From NCBI RefSeq assembly GCF_010667575.1, contig NZ_JAABNT010000006.1, positions 1 to 64,000 of the forward strand: a DNA stretch of 64,000 bases. Reading direction: 5' to 3'. Both the position numbers and the translations under genes were made by a program. Source of the stretch: Sulfitobacter sediminilitoris (GTDB taxonomy: Bacteria; Pseudomonadota; Alphaproteobacteria; Rhodobacterales; Rhodobacteraceae). Every line of letters begins with the position of its first letter. The stretch's first letter is position 1. Positions 28,294-36,565 of the stretch are shown piece after piece. The notes below the pieces were generated by a model. The model ran no database searches. It saw nothing but the letters and a program-made list of their open reading frames with translations, and was not told where the DNA came from.

Positions 28294-28704
28294 ATGCTCT
28301 TGCGCCTTCTCACCGCACTGTGCTTTCTAAGCTCTACCGCCAGCGCCGATGTCTGGTCCTTCGCGACGCCGTCTGGAAACATCGAATGCTGGGTCGGCGA
28401 AGACTTCAACGGCTCTGACATCTCCTGTACCATATTCGATCGCAGCAAACCCGCTGCCGTCCCCCAGCTTCAGACCTGCCCGCTTCATCGCGGCATCACC
28501 GTCAAGATGCTGGACCGGGGATATGTCGAGGCGAGCTGCACCCCGGCAGGAGACAGGCCATCGGGCGGACAAAGCGTGGCAGATTACGGCGTCACCGGCA
28601 CCTTTGGCGGTTTTGCCTGCCATTCCTCAACCCGCGGGCTCGAGTGCCGGAACGAAGACGGACACGGCTTCTTTCTCTCCCGCGCCGTTCAACGGGTCTT
28701 TTGA
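28294..28704 (+). CDS. DUF6636-type secreted protein
   Basis: This 136-residue protein has a signal peptide ([21 protein letters not shown]). The Cys-rich mature part has [40 protein letters not shown] and GHGFFLSR, resembling the small DUF6636 family. Six or so Cys residues suggest disulfides in the periplasm. ATG 28294 is preferred to ATG 28261 because it starts a proper signal peptide. It is the first gene of the plus-strand cargo between rpmC and rplP. Its function is unknown. Confidence 0.75.
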   Translation: MLLRLLTALCFLSSTASADVWSFATPSGNIECWVGEDFNGSDISCTIFDRSKPAAVPQLQTCPLHRGITVKMLDRGYVEASCTPAGDRPSGGQSVADYGVTGTFGGFACHSSTRGLECRNEDGHGFFLSRAVQRVF

Positions 28705-28752
28705 GCACATTTCCATCTCGCGTCCTGCACGCGTCTGCGCTAAAGCGGAAAC

Positions 28753-29373
28753 ATGCCAAAGATCAAAAAACTCTTCGTCACCCCGCTCTATCACGCAGCC
28801 CTGTCAGACATCGGCGGCAGCATCGATCCAGATGAACTTGAAGCCTCCTGCTATGCCATCGCCGAAGACGACGAGGCTGGCCAGCAATGGTCAGAGGAAA
28901 ACGGCTATCCCGGCTACACCTCATACGCGTCGCTAACCGACCTCGGATGGCGTTCCCCGATATTCGCGGACCTGATCAAGCTGCTGGACGCGCATGTCGC
29001 CGCCTTCGCCCGTGACCTCGCCTTTGACCTTGATGGCAAGGAACTGAAGCTCGAGGACATCTGGATCAACATCCTGCCCGAAGGCGGCATCCACACCGGA
29101 CATATCCATCCCCACTCGGTCATCTCCGGCACCACCTACGTGGCTCTGCCCGACGGCTCCGCCTCGATCAAGTTCGAAGACCCACGCCTGCCGATGATGA
29201 TGGCAGCACCCGGCCGGACCAAGGACGCCCCCGAGGAGCTGCGCCAGTTCGCCTATGTTGCGCCCAAGGTGGGCGATGTCCTGTTATGGGAAAGCTGGCT
29301 GCGCCACGAGGTGCCGATGAACATGTCCGAAGACGACCGCCTGTCTGTCAGCTTCAACTACGCTTGGACCTGA
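28753..29373 (+). CDS. Putative 2OG-Fe(II) oxygenase (TIGR02466-like)
   Basis: This 206-residue protein has the region GGIHTGHIHPHSVISGTTYV, with clustered His residues at the expected Fe(II) site, a distal His in WLRHEVPMN and an Arg in DDRLSVSFNY suited to bind 2-oxoglutarate. The pattern fits a family of small double-stranded beta-helix oxygenases of unknown substrate. It lies 48 bases after the DUF6636 gene and 26 before the DUF2848 gene, so the three may be co-transcribed. Confidence 0.8.
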   Translation: MPKIKKLFVTPLYHAALSDIGGSIDPDELEASCYAIAEDDEAGQQWSEENGYPGYTSYASLTDLGWRSPIFADLIKLLDAHVAAFARDLAFDLDGKELKLEDIWINILPEGGIHTGHIHPHSVISGTTYVALPDGSASIKFEDPRLPMMMAAPGRTKDAPEELRQFAYVAPKVGDVLLWESWLRHEVPMNMSEDDRLSVSFNYAWT

Positions 29374-29399
29374 CCACAGCTCTCACAAGGATTTTCGCG

Positions 29400-30095
29400 A
29401 TGCCTCACACCCTCGACCTGATCCTCGACGATGGCAGGGAGGAGACCCGCCTCACCTTCACCCCGCAACGCTTCATCGTCGCCGGCTGGACCGGCCGCGA
29501 CAAGGTGGCGATGGAACATCACATGGCCGAGCTTGAAGCCATCGGCATCAAGCGCCCCACATCCACCCCGGTCTTCTACCGCAATTCGGTCACTCGCCTG
29601 ACGACTACTGACCTCCTCCAAACCCCCGGCCCCGGCTCTTCGGGCGAGGTGGAGTTCGTGCTTTTCAACATCGACGGCGCGATCTGGGTCGGCGTCGGAT
29701 CAGATCACACCGACCGGGACGTAGAGGCCTACAACATCACCGTCTCCAAACAGATGTGCGACAAGCCCATTTGCAAGCGTCTCTGGCCTCTGGACAGTCT
29801 GTCGGACAACTGGGACACGCTGAAGGTAGAAAGCCGCGCGGTGATCGACGATGCCGAAGTCGTCTACCAACAAGGCACCGTCGCCGCCATGCTCGCCCCC
29901 TTGCACCTCATCGCGGCATTCGAGGCGGAGACCGGGACAAGCTTTGGTCCCGGCGACGTGATGATGGGCGGCACTCTAACCGCGATTGGCGGGGTGCGGG
30001 CGGCCGCCCGGTTCAGCTTTTCACTGACAGATCCGCAGACAGGTGCGCGGTTGGCGCATGGGTATGATGTCGAGGTGCTTGAGAACGTGGGCTGA
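29400..30095 (+). CDS. DUF2848 family protein
   Basis: This 231-residue protein has the family-like stretches FIVAGWTGRDKVAMEHHMAE, TPVFYRNS, GVGSDHTDRDVEAYNITVSK and the single-Cys region KQMCDKP. The fold and terminal part recall fumarylacetoacetase-like proteins. ATG 29400 follows AAGGAT at good spacing. The function is not known. It is the last gene of the first cargo block. Confidence 0.75.
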   Translation: MPHTLDLILDDGREETRLTFTPQRFIVAGWTGRDKVAMEHHMAELEAIGIKRPTSTPVFYRNSVTRLTTTDLLQTPGPGSSGEVEFVLFNIDGAIWVGVGSDHTDRDVEAYNITVSKQMCDKPICKRLWPLDSLSDNWDTLKVESRAVIDDAEVVYQQGTVAAMLAPLHLIAAFEAETGTSFGPGDVMMGGTLTAIGGVRAAARFSFSLTDPQTGARLAHGYDVEVLENVG

Positions 30096-30169
30096 GCGCC
30101 TGACCCAAGCCTGCATACTGCAGTCATTCCATCAGAGTGATCGCTGCCCGAACGCAGAGCGTCAAAAAG

Positions 30170-30346
30170 CTACTTCGCCTTCTTCGCCGCCTTTTCTTCT
30201 TTGGTCAGCTTGTTGCCCCAGACATTGTTGCTGATCCCCATACTGTCAGGCATCGGCTTGGTCTTGCCCTTGCTGATACTGCCACCGTTATCAAGAAACT
30301 CCTGGATCAACGCGTCATCCGTGGTCGGCTTGGGAACCTGCTTCAT
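30170..30346 (-). CDS. Small Lys-rich conserved-looking protein
   Basis: This 58-residue frame starts MKQVPKPTTDDALIQEFLDN and ends in a Lys-rich tail (KEEKAAKKAK). It has a clear AAGGAA site eight bases before ATG 30346, so I regard it as real despite its size. It has no membrane segment or Cys. It stands alone on the minus strand between the DUF2848 gene and the TetR-controlled operon. The family is not recognised; a nucleic-acid-linked role is possible from its charge but unproven. Confidence 0.65.
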   Translation of the reverse strand: MKQVPKPTTDDALIQEFLDNGGSISKGKTKPMPDSMGISNNVWGNKLTKEEKAAKKAK

Positions 30347-30568
30347 GGTTGTTTCCTTCAGGGCTGGGGGTCGGGGCGTGAAGCTATCGTAGGGAAGGAT
30401 GCGCTATATAGCCAGGGATATGGACTGGAATGACCGGATAGCGGGACGAAGCAGACAATGGAGTGAGGAACTCCTTGTTTTTCTTTTATCCGATACGTGA
30501 CACGCTTCAAGAAAAGACTAATCACTTCAGGTCCGTCAATTTTGATCCCCAAGGCTTTTGGGAAAATT

Positions 30569-30583
30569 GTGAACATTGTTTAC
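30569..30583. promoter_or_regulatory. Operator O1, GTGAACA-T-TGTTTAC
   Basis: A 15-base inverted repeat with one mismatch relative to the perfect copy at 30623. It ends eight bases upstream of the candidate -35 box. It is the probable binding site for the TetR protein encoded at 31847. Confidence 0.65.
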
Positions 30584-30591
30584 AAAATGAC

Positions 30592-30620
30592 TTGCGCAAA
30601 AGAAGTTTACTCACTACGAA
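30592..30620 (+). promoter_or_regulatory. Candidate promoter between the two operators
   Basis: The -35 is TTGCGC (30592-30597), the spacer 17 bases, and the -10 TACGAA (30615-30620). It is weak by consensus but bracketed by the two palindromes. Confidence 0.45.
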
Positions 30621-30622
30621 TT

Positions 30623-30637
30623 GTGAACATTGTTCAC
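30623..30637. promoter_or_regulatory. Operator O2, perfect palindrome GTGAACA-T-TGTTCAC
   Basis: A perfect 7+1+7 inverted repeat immediately downstream of the -10 box, 54 bases (about five helical turns) from O1. The flanks also match (TT before, A-rich after). Confidence 0.7.
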
Positions 30638-30653
30638 GAAAGGATGATAAACC

Positions 30654-30983
30654 ATGACTATTTGCCTCACTGGTCTGTCTTTGATTGCCATCGTATGTGC
30701 TGTCCTCTCGTTTGCAGGCCAAAGCGGACAGCATTCTGCGAAAGCTGCCGGTCATAGCAGTCAAGCAGCAAGTCACGGCTCTGCAGCCCTTGCCACCGGC
30801 ACGGCCGCAGTCGTTGCGGTCCCCATTGTTGTATTTGGAGCCGGTCTCGCGATTTCCGGCGCGGCGATTGCAGATGTCGGCGTTGGCCGCGTCGCGCTTG
30901 GCAATGACCTGTCCCGCGTCGGGACCGGCCAACCGGTCTTGCAGCAGGGCATAACGCCAGATCCTGTCCCCACCCTCGATTGA
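30654..30983 (+). CDS. Small membrane protein of the TetR-controlled operon
   Basis: This 109-residue protein has an N-terminal hydrophobic segment (LTGLSLIAIVCAVLSFAG), a Ser/His/Ala-rich stretch (HSAKAAGHSSQAASHGSAAL), then a second hydrophobic segment around AAVVAVPIVVFGAGLAISGA. The tail is polar and contains Pro. AAAGGAT precedes ATG 30654. It is the first gene downstream of the O1/O2 promoter and 22 bases before the DUF2145 gene. I do not recognise the family. Confidence 0.65.
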   Translation: MTICLTGLSLIAIVCAVLSFAGQSGQHSAKAAGHSSQAASHGSAALATGTAAVVAVPIVVFGAGLAISGAAIADVGVGRVALGNDLSRVGTGQPVLQQGITPDPVPTLD

Positions 30984-31005
30984 TCTGCATTCCAAGGAGA
31001 ACGCT

Positions 31006-31806
31006 ATGAAACGTCTATTTTCCTTCGTGTTGTTCGTGTGGATTACCCTGTTACCCTCCGTTTCGTTTGCTGGTAGCAGCGAGGCTGGCAAAGCGAAGCT
31101 TCCTGCGGCCGAGGTCGCAGCATTCGCCAACCGGGTTCAACAGGACCTTGCGGCGCGCGGTGCACATGTCGCCATCGTTTCACGGGTTGGGCGCGACCCG
31201 CGGCAACTGCCCTCCGGCGTCAACTATACGCATGTCAGCTTTTGGGTGTACTCGCACATCAAGCACGCTGATGGCAGAACCGGTCGCGGATATCGGGTCT
31301 ACAACCTCTACCAGAAGAACGACAACCAAACGCGCAGCCACCTCGTGCAGGACAGCCCGGCGGATTTCTTTTCCGGCGCGCACAAGCTGGATGCGGGCGT
31401 CATCATCCCAGACGTCAGGCTACAGAAAAAGCTTTTGAAAGTGATCGCCAGCCCAACCTATGCGGCCTTGCATAATGCAAGCTACTCCGTGCTTGCCAAC
31501 CCAAACACGAACCAGTTTCAAAACTGCACAGAGCACACGCTGGATGTTCTCTTTGCAAGCCTTTACGACACGAAAAATGTCAACCAGATCAAGGCGAACA
31601 TGGCGGCGCATTTCCAGCCACAAGTTATCCGCATCGGTGGTTTCAAACGATTGCTGGCTCCTGCAGTCTCGCAAGCGCTGACAACTGCGGATCATGACGA
31701 AAAGATCGCAACCGCGACATTTGGGGCCATTGCGCGCTTTATGGAGACAAACAAACTTGCAAAGGTCATTTACAGGATTGACCCTGCAAGGGCTATCAGC
31801 TTCTAG
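31006..31806 (+). CDS. DUF2145 family secreted protein, possible permuted NlpC/P60-like fold
   Basis: This 266-residue protein has a signal peptide (MKRLFSFVLFVWITLLPSVSFA|GSS). The mature part has YTHVSFWVY (His76) followed much later by QNCTEHTLDVL (Cys174). A His preceding a Cys in this order, with the NCTE context, recalls circularly permuted NlpC/P60 or LRAT-type hydrolases such as YiiX. The DUF2145 assignment rests on these motifs, and enzymatic activity is inference. CAAGGAG precedes ATG 31006. It sits between the small membrane protein and the TetR regulator. Confidence 0.7.
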   Translation: MKRLFSFVLFVWITLLPSVSFAGSSEAGKAKLPAAEVAAFANRVQQDLAARGAHVAIVSRVGRDPRQLPSGVNYTHVSFWVYSHIKHADGRTGRGYRVYNLYQKNDNQTRSHLVQDSPADFFSGAHKLDAGVIIPDVRLQKKLLKVIASPTYAALHNASYSVLANPNTNQFQNCTEHTLDVLFASLYDTKNVNQIKANMAAHFQPQVIRIGGFKRLLAPAVSQALTTADHDEKIATATFGAIARFMETNKLAKVIYRIDPARAISF

Positions 31807-31846
31807 AGATTGGGCGCGCCATCAAGACAACCTCATTGATCCGAAA

Positions 31847-32452
31847 ATGACAAAAGAGAAACCACTGTCCCGACGGGACCGCAACCTCGCCAACATTCGC
31901 GAAACGGCCGTACCGGTTGCAGAGCGCATCGTCCTAGAAGAGGGGGTCGATGCGCTCAACGCGCGTCGGCTCGCCGGCGACATCAGCGTGTCTGTCGGCT
32001 CGCTGTACAATGCCTTTGGCGATCTCGATGCGGTTCTACGGGCTGTCATCGAAAAATCGGCGTTGATGCTGTCACGCACATTGCATGCGGCGATCGAGCA
32101 GCCCGCGCTGGACGAACGAACCCGCCTGATTACATTGGGCGAGGCATATCTCGATTTTGCCATCGCGGAGCCGCAGCGTTGGTGGCTGCTGTTCGAGTAT
32201 AACTCGAACAATCCACCCGATGACAAGGCGCAGGAATTCCAGCTCGGCCTTCTGGAAATGCTTGTCGAGGCTGGCGGTGGTGACCCGAAGTCAGACCAGC
32301 ATCGACAGATATTCCTGTTATTGTGGGCATCCGTTCATGGCCTTGTGACCCTCGCATGCCGACCGACGATCATAGCACTCAATCCCGAGGTCGCGCGGAC
32401 CTACATAGCTGAGTTGGTAGATACAGGTCTCAAAAGTTTCCCAATCGGTTAA
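31847..32452 (+). CDS. TetR/AcrR family transcriptional regulator
   Basis: This 201-residue protein has an N-terminal helix-turn-helix (residues about 20-60: AERIVLEEGVDALNARRLAG then SVGSLYNAFGDLDAVLRAV), followed by a helical ligand domain with QRWWLLFEYN. ATG 31847 is chosen because it begins just before the DNA-binding domain; the upstream frame overlaps the DUF2145 gene. It is the last gene of the operon. The palindromes at 30569 and 30623 are likely its own operators, implying autorepression. Confidence 0.85.
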   Translation: MTKEKPLSRRDRNLANIRETAVPVAERIVLEEGVDALNARRLAGDISVSVGSLYNAFGDLDAVLRAVIEKSALMLSRTLHAAIEQPALDERTRLITLGEAYLDFAIAEPQRWWLLFEYNSNNPPDDKAQEFQLGLLEMLVEAGGGDPKSDQHRQIFLLLWASVHGLVTLACRPTIIALNPEVARTYIAELVDTGLKSFPIG

Positions 32453-32584
32453 GCCATCTGCGGCGGGCCAAATTATCCAGCGGAATCAACAAAGCCGAGC
32501 AGCAAAAGCTGGTGGAAATATTGCCCTTTGCCGCGGATCCCGTCAGCTCTGGGCTCAGACCAGACATTAACCAAAAACGCAAAA

Positions 32585-32608
32585 CCCCCGCTGATCACTC
32601 AGCGGGGG
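32585..32608. terminator. Bidirectional terminator between the TetR gene and rplP
   Basis: CCCCCGCTGA and TCAGCGGGGG pair perfectly around TCAC. The plus strand continues CTCTTTATTT and the minus strand TTTTGCGTTTTT, so it can end both the cargo operon and the rplB-rplP message. Confidence 0.85.
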
Positions 32609-32687
32609 CTCTTTATTTCACCGGGGCCGGAACGGGCATTTGCAAGCAAATTCCCTGCCTACGGCTGATCGCGCTAATGCGCGACCG

Positions 32688-33101
32688 TCACCAGTCCTCG
32701 CGGACCACGACGCGTGTCTTGATCGGCAGCTTCATCGCTGCAAGACGCAGCGCTTCACGCGCGATATCCTCGTTCACGCCGTCGATCTCGAACATAACGC
32801 GGCCGGGCTTCACCTTGGCCGCCCAGAAATCCACGGAACCTTTACCTTTACCCATCCGAACTTCGACAGGCTTGGAGGTTACAGGCACATCCGGGAAGAT
32901 GCGGATCCACACACGGCCCTGACGCTTCATGTGACGCGTCATGGCACGACGTGCGGCTTCGATCTGGCGTGCGGTTACACGTTCGGGCTGCAGCGCCTTC
33001 AGGCCGTAGGTGCCGAAGTTCAGGTCAGACCCGCCCTTCGCCAGACCCTTGATCGAGCCTTTGAACTGCTTGCGGAATTTCGTCCGTTTTGGCTGTAGCA
33101 T
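32688..33101 (-). CDS. rplP: 50S ribosomal protein L16
   Basis: This 137-residue protein starts [20 protein letters not shown] and contains [20 protein letters not shown]-like residues in [15 protein letters not shown], with the [14 protein letters not shown] loop near the A site. It is the last gene of the rplB-rplP segment. The usual next gene, rpmC, is 4.6 kb away beyond a terminator and inserted genes. Confidence 0.98.
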   Translation of the reverse strand: MLQPKRTKFRKQFKGSIKGLAKGGSDLNFGTYGLKALQPERVTARQIEAARRAMTRHMKRQGRVWIRIFPDVPVTSKPVEVRMGKGKGSVDFWAAKVKPGRVMFEIDGVNEDIAREALRLAAMKLPIKTRVVVREDW

Positions 33102-33112
33102 TTATCTACTCC

Positions 33113-33820
33113 TTACCGGCGACCGCCAGCACCACGAGGGGCCGGGCCGTCTTGAAGTTCCTGTAACTTGCGATCATGGGCAGAGGGATCATGTTCCATG
33201 ATCTCTCCTTTGAAGATCCACGTCTTGATGCCGATTATGCCGTAAGCAGTCTGCGCTTCAACGTGTGCATAATCAATGTCAGCACGCAGGGTGTGCAGTG
33301 GCACGCGGCCCTCACGATACCATTCGGTACGCGCGATCTCTGCACCGCCCAGACGGCCGGCAAGGTTCACGCGGATGCCCAGGGCACCCATGCGCATGGC
33401 GTTCTGAACCGCACGCTTCATGGCGCGGCGGAAAGACACCCGGCGCTCCAGCTGCTGTGCAATGCTCTCACCAACCAGTGCCGCATCCAGCTCGGGCTTG
33501 CGGACCTCAACGATGTTGAGGTGCAGCTCCGAGGACGTCATCTTGGCGATCTTCTGACGCAGACCTTCGATGTCTGCCCCTTTCTTGCCGATGATGACAC
33601 CGGGGCGGGCTGTGTGGATCGTCACGCGGCACTTCTTGTGCGGCCGTTCGATGATCACACGGGCCACACCGGCCTGCTTGCACTCTTCCTTGATGAAGCC
33701 GCGGATGGCGAGGTCTTCGAGCAGAAGATCACCATAGTCCTTCGTGTCGGCGTACCAGCGGCTGTCCCAAGTGCGGTTAACCTGCAGGCGCATGCCGATC
33801 GGGTTTACTTTGTTACCCAT
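33113..33820 (-). CDS. rpsC: 30S ribosomal protein S3
   Basis: This 235-residue protein, [20 protein letters not shown] at the start, has the KH domain with [20 protein letters not shown] and lies at the mRNA entry site. The start overlaps the rplV stop (TAATG). Confidence 0.98.
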   Translation of the reverse strand: MGNKVNPIGMRLQVNRTWDSRWYADTKDYGDLLLEDLAIRGFIKEECKQAGVARVIIERPHKKCRVTIHTARPGVIIGKKGADIEGLRQKIAKMTSSELHLNIVEVRKPELDAALVGESIAQQLERRVSFRRAMKRAVQNAMRMGALGIRVNLAGRLGGAEIARTEWYREGRVPLHTLRADIDYAHVEAQTAYGIIGIKTWIFKGEIMEHDPSAHDRKLQELQDGPAPRGAGGRR

Positions 33821-34200
33821 TATGCTTGCTCCTCAACTTGACGCACGACGATGGTGACTTCGGCAAATGGCTTCATGATCTTGCCAAACCGGCCACGGGC
33901 ACGTGGACGACCACGCTTCATGGTCAGGTTCTTACCGACATAGGCTTCGGCGACGACCAGCTCATCCACATCAAGGTTGTGGTTGTTCTCGGCATTGGCA
34001 ATCGCCGACTGAAGGCATTTCTTCACGTCCTGCGCGATCCGCTTCTTGGAGAAGGTCAGCGCGGTCAGTGCGCTATCCACCTTCTTGCCACGGATCAGAC
34101 CGGCGACGAGGTTCAGTTTCTGCGGCGACGTCTTCAGCATGCGCAGCTTGGCACGTGCTTCGTTGTCTGCCACGCGGCGGGGATTCTTATCCTTGCTCAT
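33820..34200 (-). CDS. rplV: 50S ribosomal protein L22
   Basis: This 126-residue tunnel-lining protein includes [20 protein letters not shown] and the extended loop with [18 protein letters not shown], the region where macrolide-resistance changes arise in other bacteria. It follows rpsS by three bases. Confidence 0.98.
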   Translation of the reverse strand: MSKDKNPRRVADNEARAKLRMLKTSPQKLNLVAGLIRGKKVDSALTALTFSKKRIAQDVKKCLQSAIANAENNHNLDVDELVVAEAYVGKNLTMKRGRPRARGRFGKIMKPFAEVTIVVRQVEEQA

Positions 34201-34203
34201 GGC

Positions 34204-34482
34204 TTATTTCCGCTTCGCTTTTTTGTCCGCGGCATGACCGTAGTAGGTCCGCGTTGGCGAATATTCACCAAACTTCTGACCGATCATGTCTTCGCTGACG
34301 TTAACAGGGATATGCTTGTGACCGTTGTAGACACCGAATGTCAGGCCAACAAACTGCGGGAGGATCGTGCTGCGACGCGACCAGATCTTGATCACTTCGT
34401 TACGGCCACTCTCGCGGGACGCTTCGGCCTTTTTGAGGACATAAGAGTCAACAAAAGGACCTTTCCATACTGAACGAGACAT
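34204..34482 (-). CDS. rpsS: 30S ribosomal protein S19
   Basis: This 92-residue head protein starts [20 protein letters not shown] and contains [20 protein letters not shown]. It lies three bases after rplB. Confidence 0.98.
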   Translation of the reverse strand: MSRSVWKGPFVDSYVLKKAEASRESGRNEVIKIWSRRSTILPQFVGLTFGVYNGHKHIPVNVSEDMIGQKFGEYSPTRTYYGHAADKKAKRK

Positions 34483-34485
34483 AGA

Positions 34486-35328
34486 TTAACGCCCCTTCTT
34501 CTTGGCGTGGCGCGATCTGATGATCAGACTGCTTGACGCTTTTTTCTTGTTCCGGGTTTTTGCACCCTTTGTCGGCTTGCCCCATGGCGTCACCGGGTGA
34601 CGACCACCGGATGTACGGCCTTCACCACCACCGTGCGGGTGGTCGATCGGGTTCATCACGACACCACGCACAGACGGGCGGATGCCCTTGTGACGCATGC
34701 GGCCCGCTTTACCGTAGTTCTGGTTTGAGTTGTCGGGGTTGGACACGGCACCAACGGTAGCCATGCATTCCTGACGCACCAGACGCAGTTCGCCGCTGCT
34801 CAGACGGATCTGAGCGTAGCCACCGTCACGGCCCACGAACTGGGCGTATGTACCGGCGGCACGTGCGATCTGACCACCCTTGCCGGGCTTCATCTCGATG
34901 TTGTGGATGATTGTACCGATGGGCATGCCGCTGAAAGGCATTGCGTTACCGGGCTTGATGTCTGCCTTCTGGGAGGCAATCACCTTGTCGCCAACTGCAA
35001 GACGCTGAGGGGCCAGGATATAGGCCTGCTCGCCATCTTCGTACTGGATCAGGGCAATGAATGCTGTCCGGTTCGGGTCATATTCGATCCGCGCCACAAC
35101 AGCGGACATGTCCAGCTTGTTGCGCTTGAAATCAACGATACGGTAGAGGCGCTTTGCCCCACCGCCTTTGCGACGCATCGTGATCCGTCCGGTGTTGTTC
35201 CGTCCGCCGTGCTTGGTAAGTCCCTCAGTGAGGGCCTTGACAGGGCGACCTTTCCAAAGCTCCGAACGGTCGATCAGTACCAGCCCACGCTGGCCCGGCG
35301 TCGTCGGTTTGTACGACTTGAGTGCCAT
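34486..35328 (-). CDS. rplB: 50S ribosomal protein L2
   Basis: This 280-residue protein needed for peptidyl transfer and subunit joining contains [20 protein letters not shown] followed by the conserved [20 protein letters not shown], which includes the key His. It is normally contiguous with rplW. Here about 2.1 kb of inserted material separates them, and rplB begins a new segment with its own promoter at 35485-35513. Confidence 0.98.
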   Translation of the reverse strand: MALKSYKPTTPGQRGLVLIDRSELWKGRPVKALTEGLTKHGGRNNTGRITMRRKGGGAKRLYRIVDFKRNKLDMSAVVARIEYDPNRTAFIALIQYEDGEQAYILAPQRLAVGDKVIASQKADIKPGNAMPFSGMPIGTIIHNIEMKPGKGGQIARAAGTYAQFVGRDGGYAQIRLSSGELRLVRQECMATVGAVSNPDNSNQNYGKAGRMRHKGIRPSVRGVVMNPIDHPHGGGEGRTSGGRHPVTPWGKPTKGAKTRNKKKASSSLIIRSRHAKKKGR

Positions 35329-35409
35329 GTTGTCTGTCTTCCGTTTTGCTTACGCCACGCTGTGGTGGCTATGGTATGAAGGGCCCCGAAGGTCCCCAGG
35401 TGGTGTGCC

Positions 35410-35433
35410 GTAGGGTGCGCATTCATGCGCACC
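35410..35433. repeat. REP-like palindrome, GTAGGGTGCGCA type, left flank of AT-rich cassette
   Basis: GTAG followed by GGTGCGCATTCATGCGCACC. A close copy lies at 36524 on the other side of the cassette, in the same orientation. Confidence 0.65.
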
Positions 35434-35449
35434 GGAGCGACAACAGACA

Positions 35450-35471
35450 AGCCCCGGACGAATCCGGGGCT
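35450..35471 (-). other. Stem-loop at the 5' end of the rplB transcript
   Basis: AGCCCCGGA and TCCGGGGCT pair perfectly around four bases. It lies just after the expected start point of the 35485 promoter. It could end read-through from the upstream cassette (T-rich TTGTCTGTTGTC follows) or protect the rplB mRNA 5' end. Confidence 0.6.
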
Positions 35472-35484
35472 GTGCCTAGCGGTG

Positions 35485-35513
35485 CGTTTAGGGTGTGTGG
35501 GGGATGGGGTCAA
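35485..35513 (-). promoter_or_regulatory. Sigma70-type promoter for rplB-rpsS-rplV-rpsC-rplP
   Basis: The -35 is TTGACC (35513-35508), the spacer 17 bases ending CCC, and the -10 TAAACG (35490-35485). The -35 overlaps the stop region of the cassette gene at 35510. Confidence 0.65.
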
Positions 35514-35911
35514 GGGGTTGCAAAAACACTTGGCCAATCCCACTCCAACAAATCTCCGAGGACGTTCTTGTTAAATATGTAGTTCGCTTCAGCAGCAGAA
35601 AACAAGCTCCCGATAACGTGCATGTCAGACGGCGCAGAAGCCAACCGCACTTCTTCGAAATTCTCCGAACTGAAGATGCTAAAGTCATTTCCATTGGTCC
35701 AATAGAATTCGTCGTCGTCAACATAGTGTCTGCCACGTGTTTCGGACACAACGTACTTTTTATCTTTGATTGGGCATTGATAAGACCTGTCTACTTCAGT
35801 CCAAGCGTCTGCCTTAAAGAGATCACTCAATTCCCAGGTAATCTCATTCTTTGATGTTTTCTTTATTAAGCTTGTGATGGCCTTCCGCCAATCATCTGGA
35901 CTATAGCTCAT
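35510..35911 (-). CDS. Hypothetical cytosolic protein of AT-rich cassette
   Basis: This 133-residue acidic, aromatic-rich protein (SYSPDDWRKAITSLIKK at the start, then DDDEFYWTNGNDFSIF and LLEWDWPSVFATP) has no signal or membrane segment. The base composition is clearly poorer in GC than the ribosomal genes, with many A/T third positions. It overlaps the upstream membrane-protein gene in ATGA, so the two are translationally coupled and probably function together. The family is not recognised. Confidence 0.7.
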   Translation of the reverse strand: MSYSPDDWRKAITSLIKKTSKNEITWELSDLFKADAWTEVDRSYQCPIKDKKYVVSETRGRHYVDDDEFYWTNGNDFSIFSSENFEEVRLASAPSDMHVIGSLFSAAEANYIFNKNVLGDLLEWDWPSVFATP

Positions 35912-36454
35912 AGACTTGCTTGCGCTCCTTTATCGTAAGCGTCAATCTCATCCGCCAATTCGTTGAGTGCGCTGAAGAGGTTCCAATATGGGATCAGATC
36001 GTTTGCAATTTCATCAGAACTACTCTCATCTCGGAGCTTAGCTTGAACTTCAGAATGAAAGGTCTCTGCCTTTTTGGTAACTTCTGAGAAACCGGAAACC
36101 TTAGTCTTGGTGATCTGTCTTATCACCACCGCAGTTTCACTCATGAATCGCTCAGTGCGAAGATCGCCCAATTTAGAGCTAGAAAGCGAAGTCATGCTTT
36201 TCGTGATTTTTTCAAGCTGTTTCTTGAACTCTGGTAATCTCTGCTTCGCAAAGTAGCGATTAGACAGACTTCTCACCTCCATAACCGCAAAGACTGAAAA
36301 TAAGAATCCGAGATACCCAAAAAGCGCTCCAACAACATTCCAGGAAAGAGTTGCGTCTATTCCATTATCACCGAAAAGCAAGTCGGGCCGCAAAAAATGC
36401 AGCTAGTGCAACTAGAATCGGGAAAGCTCCGAGTATAGTTAAGATTAATTTCAT
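35908..36454 (-). CDS. Hypothetical membrane protein of AT-rich cassette, apparent frameshift at a T6 run
   Basis: Two overlapping frames cover this gene. ATG 36454 opens MKLILTILGAFPILVALAAF, a membrane helix that stops after 28 residues at 36368. The main frame from TTG 36393 gives 161 residues with a helix around WNVVGALFGYLGFLFSVFAV, then a charged, coiled-coil-like cytoplasmic part (RLPEFKKQLEKITKSMTSL). One base fewer in the T6 run at 36392-36397 would fuse them into a 181-residue two-helix protein. This could be a mutation, slippage-dependent expression or a sequencing error. The GC content is low like its partner at 35510. Confidence 0.6.
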
Positions 36455-36523
36455 ATAATTTGCTCGAGCCTCACGGAAATTGCTTACCCCAGACCGTATC
36501 AAACGCTGCGTGCGAAGCAAACC

Positions 36524-36552
36524 GTAGGGTGCACATTCACTGCGCACCCTAC
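36524..36552. repeat. REP-like palindrome, GTAGGGTGC type, right flank of AT-rich cassette
   Basis: GTAGGGTGCACATTCA followed by CTGCGCACCCTAC. It is similar in sequence and orientation to 35410-35433. Confidence 0.65.
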
Positions 36553-36565
36553 CCCCACGTTCCAT

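Larger units (their letters stand above)
30347..30653. other. Intergenic control region of the DUF2145 operon
   Basis: This 307-base, AT-richer spacer contains the promoter and the two operators listed separately. No other gene is seen. Confidence 0.6.
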
